The translations under genes were made by a program, and so were the position numbers. The notes below the pieces were generated by a model. The model was not told where the DNA came from and ran no database searches. It saw only the letters and a program-made list of their open reading frames with translations. Shown piece after piece: positions 35,527 through 46,719 of a stretch of 64,000 nucleotides of DNA (positions within the stretch are counted from its first letter, which is position 1; every line of letters begins with the position of its first letter). The stretch is from Solanum dulcamara (taxonomy: Eukaryota; Streptophyta; Magnoliopsida; Solanales; Solanaceae). Location: positions 79,575,757 to 79,639,756 of the forward strand of contig NC_077238.1 in assembly GCF_947179165.1 (NCBI RefSeq), given 5' to 3'.

Positions 35527-38500
35527 TCATGATTCTTTGGGAGTAGTAGCTTGTCGAAGTCGACGTTGATGTACATCCCAGTTGTATACACGAGCAGTTG
35601 TGACCTGAGACATAGAAGCTAAAAGAATAAATGGAGAAGCAACTACTAGCAACAAGTAGCACGCCAGTTTTTTCTAAAGATGAAGTTTTAGTAATTAACA
35701 GCAATTAGCTAAATATTTGAGAAATTGCTCCAAATTCCACCAGTAGTACCATTCACCAAATACATTAGCAAATTAGTTGTGGTGAATTCCCAACAAATGC
35801 AACATTAGTAAGAAGTAACTAAAAAAAAACTTATATTCCCTCGGTTTCATTTTATGTGTCTTAATTCATCTGGATACGAAGTTTGAGAAAGTAAACTAGA
35901 CTTTTGAATCTTGTGTTTTTAAACAAATGGGCTGTATGACCATGCAATTTGGACTTCAAATTTGAAGTTTTTATTTGAAATTTGTGTTTGTTTATGACAT
36001 TTGAACAAAACTTCAACTTCAATTTAAAATTTTGATTTCAAATCTGAAATTCACCTAAAACGTAGAATTTCAATTCCAAGTTGGTGATTTCAATCTTTTT
36101 AAAGTTTAAAAACTTCACCCATAAGTTTATATTTTGCCAAAAAAAAAGATTCATATTTTAAATTTTGCAAAAACGGACTCATGCTAGCTCGGTGTGGAGA
36201 TATTGTTTGTGCCATATGGGAGGATTATATTTAAAAAGAGCTAGTTACTACTATTGTTGAAATATTGGACCAATGGATTTTCATAAAATCATTTGTATAT
36301 GAAAGTTTGTAATAGCATGTAATCACAAGCATTTGTTTTAAGAAGGAACATGGGGATATGAGATTTATCAATTAGTGTGGCACCTTAGGATATTCTGATA
36401 CCTTATTTATGAGTTCTGGTTTGCTCATTTCATAAGATTGTACAAGAATTGGGATGTTTTGATAGTATTCACAAACTGTGGGATTTTCATGTTTACAAGA
36501 AAAAGTACCACTTTTGAAATCCAAGTTGCATATCCAAACAAATTTCTACTTCAAACCAACACCTGCCCAAATTAATGATTCCAAATTCATGTCCAAACGC
36601 ATACTAAAGATGTGTATATTGAACCAAAATACCTTTTGAATCTTGTGCTCTTAAACATGTCATTTACGACATAGGAATTAAAAATTACTAGGTATAGAAT
36701 ATGACTTTTTTTTTAAAACAGACTAAAAAGGAAAGCAAGACATAACTTGAAACAGATGGAGAAGACAAAAGATTGCAAGCCAATAGCACTTCATTACAAG
36801 ATAAGTTCTTAGTCCTGGATGAAAGTTAATGCAAAACCGACCTGAGTAATTGTCACTTGATCCCTCAAAAATTGTAGATCAGCCACAAGAACCTCTAAAC
36901 TGGCTTTTGCATTTTCCAAGTTTGTTTGAAGAAGGGCAGTAGCCTATACAGTGAACAAAATGTCAAGACCAATACTTCAAATATCCAAGAATGTATGCTT
37001 CTGAAATCTTCCAATAGCTAGTTACATACCTCTTCGCATGAATACTGTAGCATGACATTTGCCCCTAGCCATAGACACACAGATTCATTATCTTCAATCC
37101 TAGCCCGGGAATAAATACCTTCTGACACTTCAAAATCAGCGACTAGTGCCTGCAACCAACGTGAGCCAGACCAGAAACAAGTTAACATGGCAGATTAATA
37201 TCAAAAGACAGAACAAAACAAAAGACTGGGGGTGAACAATGGGTGGAAGTTATTAATGAAGTAAATCAGGGGTAGATAGAAATGATCAAAACCTTGCCTG
37301 ACTTCTGTTTAAGCCATTACCCATTTAAAAGTCAACAATTCAACTATTAAGGTAATGAAGTGTAAGCAATGGGCCATCCAATTCTTACCCATCAATTTTA
37401 AACTTTAACCAACAATTGAACTGCTTTGAGTTCTATATTTTCCTTTCCATACTTGATTTTATTATGTTTTACTTGAGCCGAAGGTATATCGAAAACAGCC
37501 TCTCTACCTTCACAAGGTGGGGACTTAGCCAATAGTGGTCTCCCACGGTAAATCTCAGTTTCAAGAAAGTACTCAATTTCTGAACTCCTTCACCACTATA
37601 TCATATATATATACGACTTTTGAATTGAAAACGTCATGCTTCCTCACAGTCAAATTACAGACCTAAATAAATAAAATTAGAAAGTAGTCTACTAAATCAA
37701 GAATTAACCAAAATGAAATTGTCTAACGGTTCTTCAAAAAAGTTCCATTCATAGGAAAAACATGTAGCACTGGGACAAACCTCACTGCAATCCTTCTTAG
37801 CTTGCAAAGTAGCAACTATATCCAAGCATTTTTCTATGTCAGGAATCTTTGCCTGTGTAGAGTGAAGGAGGAGAAGTCAATTGTTCACTTGTTAGCAAAG
37901 ATAACAATATAATAGCATCAAACAGTTAAAGAGAGAAACTTTCAGAATGACTTAGACTGATCATAGAAAAGATGTCAAACATGTAAAACTCAACGCATTT
38001 AAGCAAGCAATACAGCATCTAAACAGAAACTTTTAAATGGTGGAAACAACATCAACAATATACCCAGTGTAATCCCACAAGTGGGGTTTGAGGAGGGTAG
38101 GATGTACACAAACCTTATCAATACCTCATGGAAATAGAGAGGTTGTTTCCAAAAAACCCTCGGCTCAAAAGTCACATTCTCAAGTAAGAGAGAAAAACAA
38201 TATATATAGTATAATGACAAAAAAACAAAAAGCAGTGCAAATTTTACAAGACAAGAACAATAACGATAGCAAAGTAATGTGCTACTCAAAGGCAATACCA
38301 ACACAACTATACAGGCACACCTAGACCTACGACCACCCTAAAACGACACACGGCAAAACACCACTCTATCCCTACTAGTCTTCTACCCTAATCCGCGACC
38401 TCCACTCCTTTCTATCTAAGGTCATGTCCTCGGTGATATGGAGTAGCGTCATATCTTGTCTAATCATCTCTCTCCAATACTTTTTCGGTCTACCCCTACC

Positions 38501-41500
38501 CCTCCGCATAACCCCCAAATCCAACCGCTCACACCTCCTAACTGAGGCGTCAACACCCCTCCTCTGCACATGCCCAAACCATCTCAGTCTCGCTTCTCTC
38601 ATCTTGTCTGCCATAGATGTCACTCCCACCTTCTCCCGAATAACCTCATTCTTAATCCCATCACTCCTAGTGTGTCCACACATCTATCTCAGCATCCTCA
38701 TCTACGCAACATGCATCTTCTGAGCATGAGAGAAATGGTGGAAACAAAAATTGCAAAAACTGTACGAGGCAATCTATATTTAGCAGGCTGGATAAAGAGG
38801 ACAGTGCCAAATTCTATATTATTCTATGCATAAGATGTAATGGTTTCTTTACACCATTATAGTTGGAAACTGTTCGTTATGCATGTTTGGTGCATTCAGA
38901 CAAAGAGAAAGGGACAGCACTTTCAGAGGAAAGGCAACTTCCCGATTTTAAATCTTGGATTTGTTTGGTAGATCAATAATCCTTCATATGTGGCCATGGT
39001 GATTTTTAAATATTTGGATTGAACTTCTTCTGTATACATTAACCTAACCTGTCCATATTTCAATGGTCTTTTTGTATTGGGCAGGTAGTCCCCCCTCTGG
39101 AGCAATCTTATGATATGAATATTGAATTCAACCTCTACATGTCAACAAACAAATTCCCTTCTGTTATCAAATTATAAACATGAATCAAGAGTTACGTAAA
39201 AGAGTCCATACAGGTTTTAAATGTGGAAAAATCTATATATAAAAAAGGAAATTGTAAAAAGGCATTAGTCTTCTATATTTTGAGGATCCATGGAGTTGAC
39301 CCCAACGAGCTAGGGATTGAGGAATTGTTTCTGTAAAAAGTCATTAACCTGAAGAGTGGCGAAACTGTAACCCTCACATGTTAAATCCATTACAACTAAG
39401 TTTGGGCATGTGCTAAAGATTTGTATCCTATATATAGCTTCTGCATGGAGCAATAGATTCCAAATGCACATTCTTTATGTAAATTCTATTTTGATCTTTC
39501 TTTCAATGACATGAGAGGACGATCTCAGCTTTAAGACTTTTCATCTCTGGAATCGGCAGCACTAGATGCAAAGACTAAAGTACAATTCTCTAACTTCCGT
39601 ACACCTTCCAGAAGAATCAACAAAAGGCCAGAGCAAGACATGAACATTTTCTCTTTTGAATTGAATTATGGCCCTCACAATTCAAAGAATGAGTCAAACC
39701 TGAGAACTAAATATTAGGAATTACTTAAATAGAGATGAATACTGTGAAATTAGACAAAAAAAAAATGTACCTGAAGCTCCCTCTGTTGGGCCAAAAGTTT
39801 CATTTCAACCACTCGATACTGCTGAAGTCTGCAAACAAACGACATATATATTCAGAAAACAAAAGGAGACATAAGAAAGTAACCACTGATTAGAATTTTT
39901 AAGGCAGGACTAATTAGTCTGTTCTCGTATAATGGATCCTAATCTGGAGCTTATGTTTATTAGTAACAGAAATAGTTAACAGCCTGCATGAGATAGGTAT
40001 TCATAAAGCTTTGGTACATGCATTCTATGGTTCGATTGTATTATAGGCCAAAAATGATAGGATTGAAACAGAAGAAGAGTTTCATTTCCTTTTTTGGGGT
40101 AAAAAGATAAAGCTGCTTTGATATGTCTTTTCTAAAAGAGAAGTAGAGCACAACTTGCAATGATGCAAAATATGTACTAATTGATCAACCGAATTCAGAG
40201 GTCTCTTTAGTCAACTTCTGTCGCCTGCTTTTAGTGAAATTTTACGCAATTAAGAGCAAGCACTCTGTGCAACTTTTGTTTTTCGACGCTTTATAGATGA
40301 TACAAGAAAGTGTAAGCAAATTCCAAAGCGAAAAGAAGTAATAAGTTCAGACTACCAAAATTTGGGAAGGGATTCAAGAGACTCAGTAGAACGATAAAAG
40401 GACGTAAAGACTATGGGACTTTGACAATAGAACAACGCAGATACTGAAGAACCACAAATTCCAGTCATTGCAAACAGAAGTACACACACTTTTCATGTTC
40501 CTAGTCATACTGGTTTTATTTAGTCACAAATGATTTTAAGGATCTGATTGCATAATATCCTATTGTCCCTTTCTTTCTCTCTCCTCATTTCCTTCTCTGC
40601 TTCTTGTCCTCTTTATTCCGTCACACTTAAATAAGACCTCCCCCTACTTATAAGTGTAATAGTATTTCCAAGGCCTAATCAGTTTTTTCTTTTTTCATTA
40701 TCCTTTAACAAAACTTACACAACCAAAGAGTCGAAAGTCATTCCATTCAATTTCATGGCAACTATTATCAAATCCAAACATGCTCATTCAAGTTTGATCT
40801 CCAAAAATTCATATTGCTCTATATTTCTTAGCAGCCCCACGTACAAGGACATCAGAATTTAGTGAGAGATTGACAGAGAGCAGAGAGAATTTATCGATAA
40901 AGGTCCGACTAACCATTTGCTATAATGCTTTCTCTAAAAGGAGTTAACATAACATATACACCTGTTGATTCTTTGGGTACGTTCTGCGTGCACACTATCC
41001 TACCCAGACCCCACTTGTGTGATTACACTGGGTATATTGTTGTTGTTGAGTTAATATAACATCTAAGCTCCCACATGAACAACGTCACTAAAGGTCTAAT
41101 CTTCGCCTTTTATTTCACCTTCAATTTAGATAAAAGTTACATATCTGAAAGGTTCAACATTCATAGAATAACAAAACTCCCCAGTAATTACAATTTCCCT
41201 TAAGACTGAAACTTTACTTGACAGTGAACAACCAATTTCCATCTAATTAATGGTTTTCTCGATATATATATATAACTAAAAAATGTGCTTCAATATATGA
41301 TGACTGATGACGTACTCAAGGATGTGGCCCAGTGGTCAATAAAGTGAGTTCAACACCATGAGGTCTTAAGGTTCAAATCAAACACTAGTTACTTGGTATC
41401 TAGGTGTGAGCAAGATGGCCCGGGCATTTCCTACCAGCAACAATTACTATGCCTAAATCCTAAATAAGTTAGGATCGGCTATATGAATCCTCGATTCTTC

Positions 41501-41757
41501 ACTTAAGCTCGTAAAATATCACTAGAACAGTGGCATTATACTCAATGAAACTCCTAGTACGAGTATTAGATATCAATTAAGTATTTTATACACACCGAAA
41601 AAAAATCGAAAAAAAAAGACCTTTCTTGTAGGAAGGCAAGAGCAGAGTTAACATCGAGACCAGATTGGCTGAGATAGGACTGAACGTCTTGTACGAATGA
41701 CGCCGCCGGTATACCTCTTCTCTCCGTGACTTCACTTGTGTATGACGAACACGCCAT
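35527..41757 (-). CDS. PFD3: Prefoldin subunit 3
   Basis: Six exons with GT-AG borders: 41757-41621, 39828-39771, 37852-37781, 37149-37030, 36943-36842 and 35604-35527 (567 nt, 188 aa). The protein is [19 protein letters not shown]..., [112 protein letters not shown] and [14 protein letters not shown]. These are the N- and C-terminal helices of an alpha-class prefoldin coiled coil with the beta hairpins between, colinear with plant and animal subunit 3 (VBP1). Prefoldin is a cytosolic hexamer that hands nascent actin and tubulin to the CCT chaperonin. All splice phases agree and the length is normal. The 1.9-kb introns 1 and 2 are large; intron 2 carries a LINE. Confidence 0.95.
35932..36606. 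mobile_element. MITE in PFD3 intron 5, member of a second local family
   Basis: The ends are weakly inverted (GTATGACCATGCAATTTGGACTTC against the complement of CCAAATTCATGTCCAAACGCATAC). Internal landmarks CATGCTAGCTCGGTGTGGAGATATTG, GAGCTAGTTACTACTATTG and ATGAGATTTATCAATTAG recur at 42115-42290, the member into which the hAT-like element inserted. Confidence 0.5.
37474..37535 (+). mobile_element. TS-SINE/RTE-LINE 3' fragment in PFD3 intron
   Basis: GAGCCGAAGGTATATCGAAAACAGCCTCTCTACCTTCACAAGGTGGGG-type module, cut short before the usual GTACAC block. Confidence 0.55.
38050..38732 (-). mobile_element. 5'-truncated RTE-type LINE in PFD3 intron 2
   Basis: The minus strand encodes the C-terminus of a plant RTE reverse transcriptase: [50 protein letters not shown] then stop (38683-38375). 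Further upstream, [14 protein letters not shown] is interrupted by a stop. The 3' part carries the GAGGGTTTTTTGGAAACAAC...GTGGGATTACACTGGGTATATTG tail. A 15-bp target duplication (AAATGGTGGAAACAA) flanks it exactly at 38035-38049 and 38733-38747. It has the same orientation as PFD3. Confidence 0.92.
40977..41049 (+). mobile_element. TS-SINE/RTE-LINE 3' end in PFD3 intron 1
   Basis: GTACGTTCTGCGTGCACACTATCCTACCCAGACCCCACTTGTGTGATTACACTGGGTATATTGTTGTTGTTG-type tail, shown here by its key blocks TACCCAGACCCCACTTG and (TTG)n. The body 5' of it is missing. Confidence 0.75.
41437..41497 (-). repeat. LINE/SINE tail fragment ((CAA)n-headed)
   Basis: CAACAATTACTATGCCTAAATCC followed by TAGGATCGGCTATATGAATCC is the complement of a second (TTG)-ending solanaceous retroelement tail. 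Related pieces are at 28193-28245 (minus) and 43381-43425 (plus). Confidence 0.45.
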
Positions 41758-41879
41758 CGCCCCCGTCCAAGCTGCTTTACTCTGATAGATTTGGAAAAAA
41801 ATTCTTTTTTTTTTCGCTTCAGTAGTGAAGAAGAAAGCATAATACGAAAACGACGTCGTTATATTCGGCTAACTGACAG

Positions 41880-42298
41880 AACGCCATCGTATGTGGTAAT
41901 TGAACAAATTTTGACCCAATGGTAATTTTTCCACACAATAAGGTGAACATACGGTCATGATTTCAAATCATCCTTTAAACATGTGATTTTTAAAAACTCT
42001 CTAAAAAAAATGTGATTTGAAATTTTAAATCATAATTTTTTTAAAAAATAATATAAATTTGACTTATAAGTTTATTTTTAAAAAAAAAAAATTATCATTT
42101 TAAATATTGCAAAAAAAATTCATGCTCAGTGTAAAGAGATTGTCCATACCACGTAAAAAGATTATATTGAAGAATAACTAATTAATACTATTATTAACTA
42201 ATGAATTTTTATAAAATTATGTGTATTTGAAGTTTATAATCACAAATATTTTCTTTATAAGAGAAACATGAAAATATGTGATTTATCAATGTCTTACC
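41880..42298. mobile_element. Left part of a MITE interrupted by the hAT-like insertion
   Basis: The sequence from ATTTCAAATCATCC to TGATTTATCAATGTCTTACC is homologous to the MITE at 35932-36606 and continues after the hAT-like element at 44137 (TCAGTATATTCTAATATATTG), so the uninterrupted copy in PFD3 acts as an empty-site comparison. Confidence 0.5.
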
Positions 42299-44128
42299 TA
42301 GGGGTGGGCATAAAATACCGGAAACCGAATTACCGAACCGAACCGGCTATTTCGGTATTTCGGTATTCGGTATTCGGTAATTCGGTTCGGTATTCGGTAC
42401 CAAAAGTTAACATTTCGGTATTTCGGTTTCGGTTTCGGTATTTATTTTTTTCCCGTTCGGTAGTTCGGTAAATACCGAATACCGAAATTAATATGGCTAG
42501 TGGACCACTATTGTATGTCTGTTGGGCCTAAGCCCTTTAGGAATTCTTTTAAGGCGGCCCAAATCCCTAACCCAATAGACAATAACCCACTCTAACAACA
42601 TTACAATAGCCCATTCTTAAATGTTAATTTTAAAAAAATCCATTTAGGGCTAGGTTATCTAATCTTTCATTCTTTCTGACTTTCTGTTTCTCTACTTCTC
42701 TCGTTCTTCACTTCTTCAGTTCTTCTTCTTCTTCACTTCTTCACTTCTTCACTTCTTCTTCACTTCTTCTCAGTTTCTCACTTCTCAGTTCTCGTCATCA
42801 CGAGCCTGAAATTTGGAGTGACAAATCAGCAGGTTCGGGCCATTAAGCTGATTCAGACGAGCTGAATTTTTTTGAAGCTCAGGCCATTAAAGTTGTTTTA
42901 ATGTTTTGTGTGATTTGAAGGTCATGCGTGAAAAAAGGATACATGAAAGATGATTATGTTCATCTATTTGTTAAAAAGCAGTTGAGGCGAGCTCCGATTA
43001 TTAATCGTGGTATGGTATCACTTTTCTTTGCTTCTTAATTCATGTTGGTGATGTGCTTCGTGTTTATTATTGGGGATTATTTTTGTTGATATGCAACTTA
43101 ATTGTTAGGTTATTTTGCCCGCTGGGCTGCTCTTCGAAAGATGCTCAATCAATTTCTTGATTGTGAACCGAATGCTGATGGAAATGGAAATGAAAATATC
43201 AGGAAGCAGATACTGTCACTTAGAGCTGGCTTCGACACAATGTTTTTTCAGTTGCAGGTGCTTCAGTTTTCTTGTGGATTGTTTTCATATCTTCAAAAAT
43301 AATTGAAAATTTTACAAAATTTATGCCAAGATTTCACCTTCTGTTTTTTTTTTTAAAAAATTCCTTTTGTAGTCAGTCTCATGGCCCGACCCCAACTAGT
43401 TTGGGAGTTGGGACTAAAGCAAGCTGACAGTATGCGTCTAGTTGCAGTTCTGGAGCTTTACAATGCTCTTGTTTACTGTGTCTATTTATATGTATCAATA
43501 TTCCTCCCTTTCTAAGGGACCCTTAGATGATGTTGGTATTATACTATATCACAAATGAGATCTGTTTTATTTTTATGTGGCTGTGACATCCTTTGCTTTT
43601 TGCAACATTATTTTTATGTGGCTATTTAGCTGGATTGTTTTATTCAAAGTTGATAAGGAGAGTGTTGATTGTTGCTCCCAAAACGTTGTTGCCCCATTGG
43701 ATCAAGGAATTAACTGCTGTAGGGCTTTCTCAGAAAATAAGGGAGTAAGGCGTCTTGTTTTTATGTTAGTCTTATTGATTTCAACTTTTCCTTCAACAGG
43801 TGTAGTGTTGCATCTTATGTTTTTGTTGTTGTTGTGTGTTGCAGCTGAAGCACTTTGTTGCTGTTGTTGCCTTTTAGTTTTAGGTTTTATTTTAAGATGG
43901 TTTGTGGCTACTTATCTTGTAAAAAAAAGTGCTTGCATTTGTGTTGATCTTATAAGATGCGGAAATTTGGGTATTACCGAATACCGTACCGAACCGAATT
44001 TTTATTTACCGATTACCGAATTACCGAACCGAAGTTTGAAAGTTCGGTATTTGGTATATACTTTGAATTACCGAATTATCGAATCTAAATTTTGAAATAC
44101 CGAATCGAATACCGAACGCCCACCCCTA
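42299..44128. mobile_element. Pack-type hAT-like element carrying LCMT1 exons
   Basis: The element starts TAGGGGTGGGCA and ends with the complement of TAGGGGTGGGCG (11 of 12 matching). GTCTTACC is duplicated exactly at 42291-42298 and 44129-44136 (8-bp hAT TSD). Both ends have dense subterminal CGGTATTCGGTA-type repeats, on opposite strands. The 1830-bp body has no transposase but includes two exons of a host gene (42925-43257), plus a promoter/leader-like stretch with CTTCTTCACTT repeats at 42720-42790. The 172-codon frame at 43577-44095 runs into the terminal repeats and is not recognised. Confidence 0.9.
42925..43257 (+). pseudogene. LCMT1: Captured fragment of leucine carboxyl methyltransferase 1 (LCMT1)
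   Basis: Two exon pieces retain their splice signals. 42925-43009 encodes CVKKGYMKDDYVHLFVKKQL, RRAPIINR-G, and 43109-43257 encodes YFARWAALRKMLNQFLDCE, then QILSLRAGFDTMFFQLQ; donor CGTG/GTATGG and acceptor TTGTTAG join them in frame within a Gly codon. LCMT1 methylates the C-terminal Leu of the PP2A catalytic subunit using S-adenosylmethionine. The segment spans the SAM-binding start, but the canonical LGAGFDT reads LRAGFDT, damaging the glycine motif. The rest of the gene is absent. It lies inside the hAT-like element and was probably transduplicated. Confidence 0.85.
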
Positions 44129-44381
44129 GTCTTACCTCAGTATATTCTAATATATTGTTAATGAAATATGATTTGTTCTATCGGGTGAGATTGCCTAAGA
44201 ATTGAAAAAAATTACATTTTAAAAGGTAAAAACATTTCTTATTTTAAAGCAACTTGATACCCTAACCAGAGCTAGATTCCTGTTAGAGACTACTAATATT
44301 GATATAGAGACTAGTACAGTATAATGAGCAAGCAAAAATAGAGGGAATCTATGTTTACAACTAATTTATACATGTATTAAT

Positions 44382-46045
44382 CTAAACCCATGGCGAGCTC
44401 CATGATTTGTTCATCAGAAAATGAAGTCAACATTTCATAAGATACATAAAGAACTGATTTTGGAGGTTGTTTGTCCAACCAATCCAAACAGGGGAATCTG
44501 TTTTTTTTTCTTTCTTAATAAGTCGAAGAACCGGTCCTACTGCCCATTGCTTCTTGTATCCAAGCAAGTCAATAGAAGTATTAGAACCTTCCATAACTTG
44601 GCATGTAATTGACAAGTCAATCCCACTACAGGGGATATGTGATCACTAAACATACCAAAAACCGAAATTACGGGGATAAAGATGTAGGACTCTGCAATAA
44701 GAGTTGGCAGAGGAACCGGAACTTATCGGTATCGGTACCGGTCCATTCCGGTCCGGATCCAATTCCGTCTCAGTCCGGTAAGTTTCGATAGGAGTTAGGG
44801 GTAGAGGGTCCGGTAGGGGGAACGGGATGGGTGGACATGGAATTACCGATCCGTTCCGATCCGATTTGTGTCGGTATCAGATCCGGTTCATTAAATTCCG
44901 TCTGAAAATTTTTAAAAAAATAAAAATTGGCCGCTATATAGCCGTTGGGAGGGCCCACCCCAACGGCTCTATCAGCCCACAAGCCATCTAAACACCCCTC
45001 CCCCCAATTCCTAATTTTTTATAATACCCTAAAAAAAATTAAAAATACAATTAGGTCCTATTTTTTAACTATAAAAACCTTCCACCCGTTTACAATTTTT
45101 TCACACTACTTTCTACTCTCTCAACTCTCAACTCTTTCAAGTTTCATTACTTCTAAAATGTTTTTTTAAGTGTTCTTAAATTCTGTTAGTTGGAAGAAAA
45201 AAAATTGGTAGATTATTTTAGAGCATCTTCAAGCTTCAACTTCATCAATTTTTGGCTTTTACGTCTGCTTTTATGCAGACGTTTGGTACATTTGTTCCAA
45301 CTTACAATTTTCATCTATTTAGTCTTTATTAATTTACTTATTTATTTGTTTGTATTTAATTTACATATTATATTTAATTTGCCTATTTCTATAATTTTAA
45401 TAGTTCACTTATTTAGTCTTCACTAGTTTACTTATTTATTTGTTTTGTCTTTAATTTTTGTATTATATTTAATTTGCCTATTTGTAAAATTTTAATATGG
45501 ATTTCGGAGATAAAAATATTTCAAGAAAAGGTAAAAAATCAATTTTGGATAGTGTTACTAATGTTTTAACCGAAAAACCAAATTTGGTGGTAGTTTTCTA
45601 AATTTGCATTATCAAAAGATGAAATATCTTGAACATTATATGACATTAAACAATCATGAATCAACACAAGTCGTCTTGATTTAGACGAAATATCACGTAA
45701 GAAGGAAGTAATGGACTCGCGTAGACGCATGCAAACATTGCAAAATGAATGGAAATGTTTAGGTACTTCGCTTGGGATATTAAGATCGAGTGGAGTAGTA
45801 GTCATTTGGAGGTCATGAAAATGAATTTTGGCTAAGTCGAAAGGATTTAACGCGGCGGCACGAGTCCTAGTGTCATGATTGTAATTGGGTAGGCTAAGAT
45901 AATGAACAGAGAGACCATAAGAAGATATTAAGCAGGCAAATTGGAGAAAAGGGTCAAGATGACTTTGAGTTTGGAATGGAAACATGACTACAACTTCATC
46001 ACCTAATTGTTGTTTCAAGTTTACCAGATTCTGAGTGTTTTCCAT
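44382..46045 (-). pseudogene. UGT (zeatin O-glycosyltransferase-like) pseudogene, split
   Basis: This is a broken paralogue of the gene at 57358-58767. The N-terminal part is at 46045-about 45606 (MENTQNLVNLKQQLGDEVVV, FPFQTQSHLDPFLQF, SEVPKHFHSFCNVCMRLRES, LIHDCLMSYNVQDISSF). It is interrupted by about 900 bp of foreign DNA. The middle part resumes at 44692-44382 (SDHI..., VMEGSNTSIDLLG, KKQWAVGPVLR, then frameshifted QNQFFMYLMKC). About 130 bp around the LPSSEGWYCDEI region is deleted, and everything 3' of the SMGLEL-equivalent is gone, including the PSPG sugar-donor motif. No functional protein is possible. Confidence 0.92.
44693..45605. mobile_element. Insertion in the UGT pseudogene, hAT-like
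   Basis: It is defined by comparison with the intact gene. Homology stops at ...CTCTGCAATA and resumes at TTTGCATTATC, so the joining 8-mers CTGCAATA/TTGCATTA may be an eroded TSD. The left end (AGAGTTGGCAGAGGAACCGG) and the CGGTACCGGTCC palindromic repeats at 44720-44900 resemble hAT termini. At 45496-45600 there is a short frame beginning MDFGDKNISRKGKKSILD that may be the first codons of a transposase, cut off. No matching right terminus is seen. Confidence 0.5.
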
Positions 46046-46246
46046 TGACTTGAAAAGACCTGTTTTTTTCCTTTTTTGGGTTTTTTTTTTAATATGGAAA
46101 TGACAAGATCCCCCTCTCTCTCTCTTTTTTTTGGATCTAATAGATGGTCAAATGAACAGAAAGAAAGGAAGTAAATAGGAACATACATACACTAGGGTTA
46201 AAAATGGTCATGATTAAAGATGGTATTGGCCAAGTTTGGAGATTAG

Positions 46247-46695
46247 TGTCACAGACTTAGACCTCAACTAAGACCTTCGTGCGATATTTGACAACTTATT
46301 CACAAATTTTTCACGATCTTGCAAGCTCAAATAAGCCTTTAAGACTAGATCGCTAAGAAAACGCTAGATTATAAGAAAGACAAGACAACTTTTATGAAAA
46401 AGGCTTTGTATTACTTGGAAGAATGTTTGATTTCTGGATGGTTTGCTACAAATGAATGTCCCCTCTATTAATACTACTCCTAAGGGGCTCAAGTGTAAAT
46501 AAAAATTATTATACAAGTCCTTTTATATTTACAAAGAAGTCCCTAGCTACTCTAGAATTCTCTACACCCTCTAGAGAATTTCAAGTCTTTCAAGACTTCT
46601 CTACAAGTTTCTACAAGAATCTAAAGTCTTCCACTAACCTCTCCAAGACTCTAGGTTCTTCTCCCTTCTTCATGATCAAGTGGTGGGTCATAACA
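46247..46695 (-). repeat. 3' LTR of the chromovirus
   Basis: On the minus strand it begins TGTTATGACCCACC and ends GTCTAAGTCTGTGACA. It is about 449 bp and differs from the other LTR by many substitutions and small indels (for example AGTCCCTAGCTACTCTAG against AGTCCATATTCTAG), so the insertion is not recent. Confidence 0.92.
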
Positions 46696-46696
46696 T

Positions 46697-46708
46697 TCTC
46701 CCCTACCT
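46697..46708 (-). other. Polypurine tract of the chromovirus
   Basis: AGGTAGGGGAGA on the minus strand abuts the 3' LTR. Confidence 0.75.
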
Positions 46709-46719
46709 AATGTGGCGAC

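Noticed and set aside
43577..44095. 172-codon plus-strand frame, considered as a captured or novel membrane protein
   Set aside because: It ends in the hAT terminal repeats, has a Phe/Leu/Cys-rich composition from T-rich DNA, and has no exon support.
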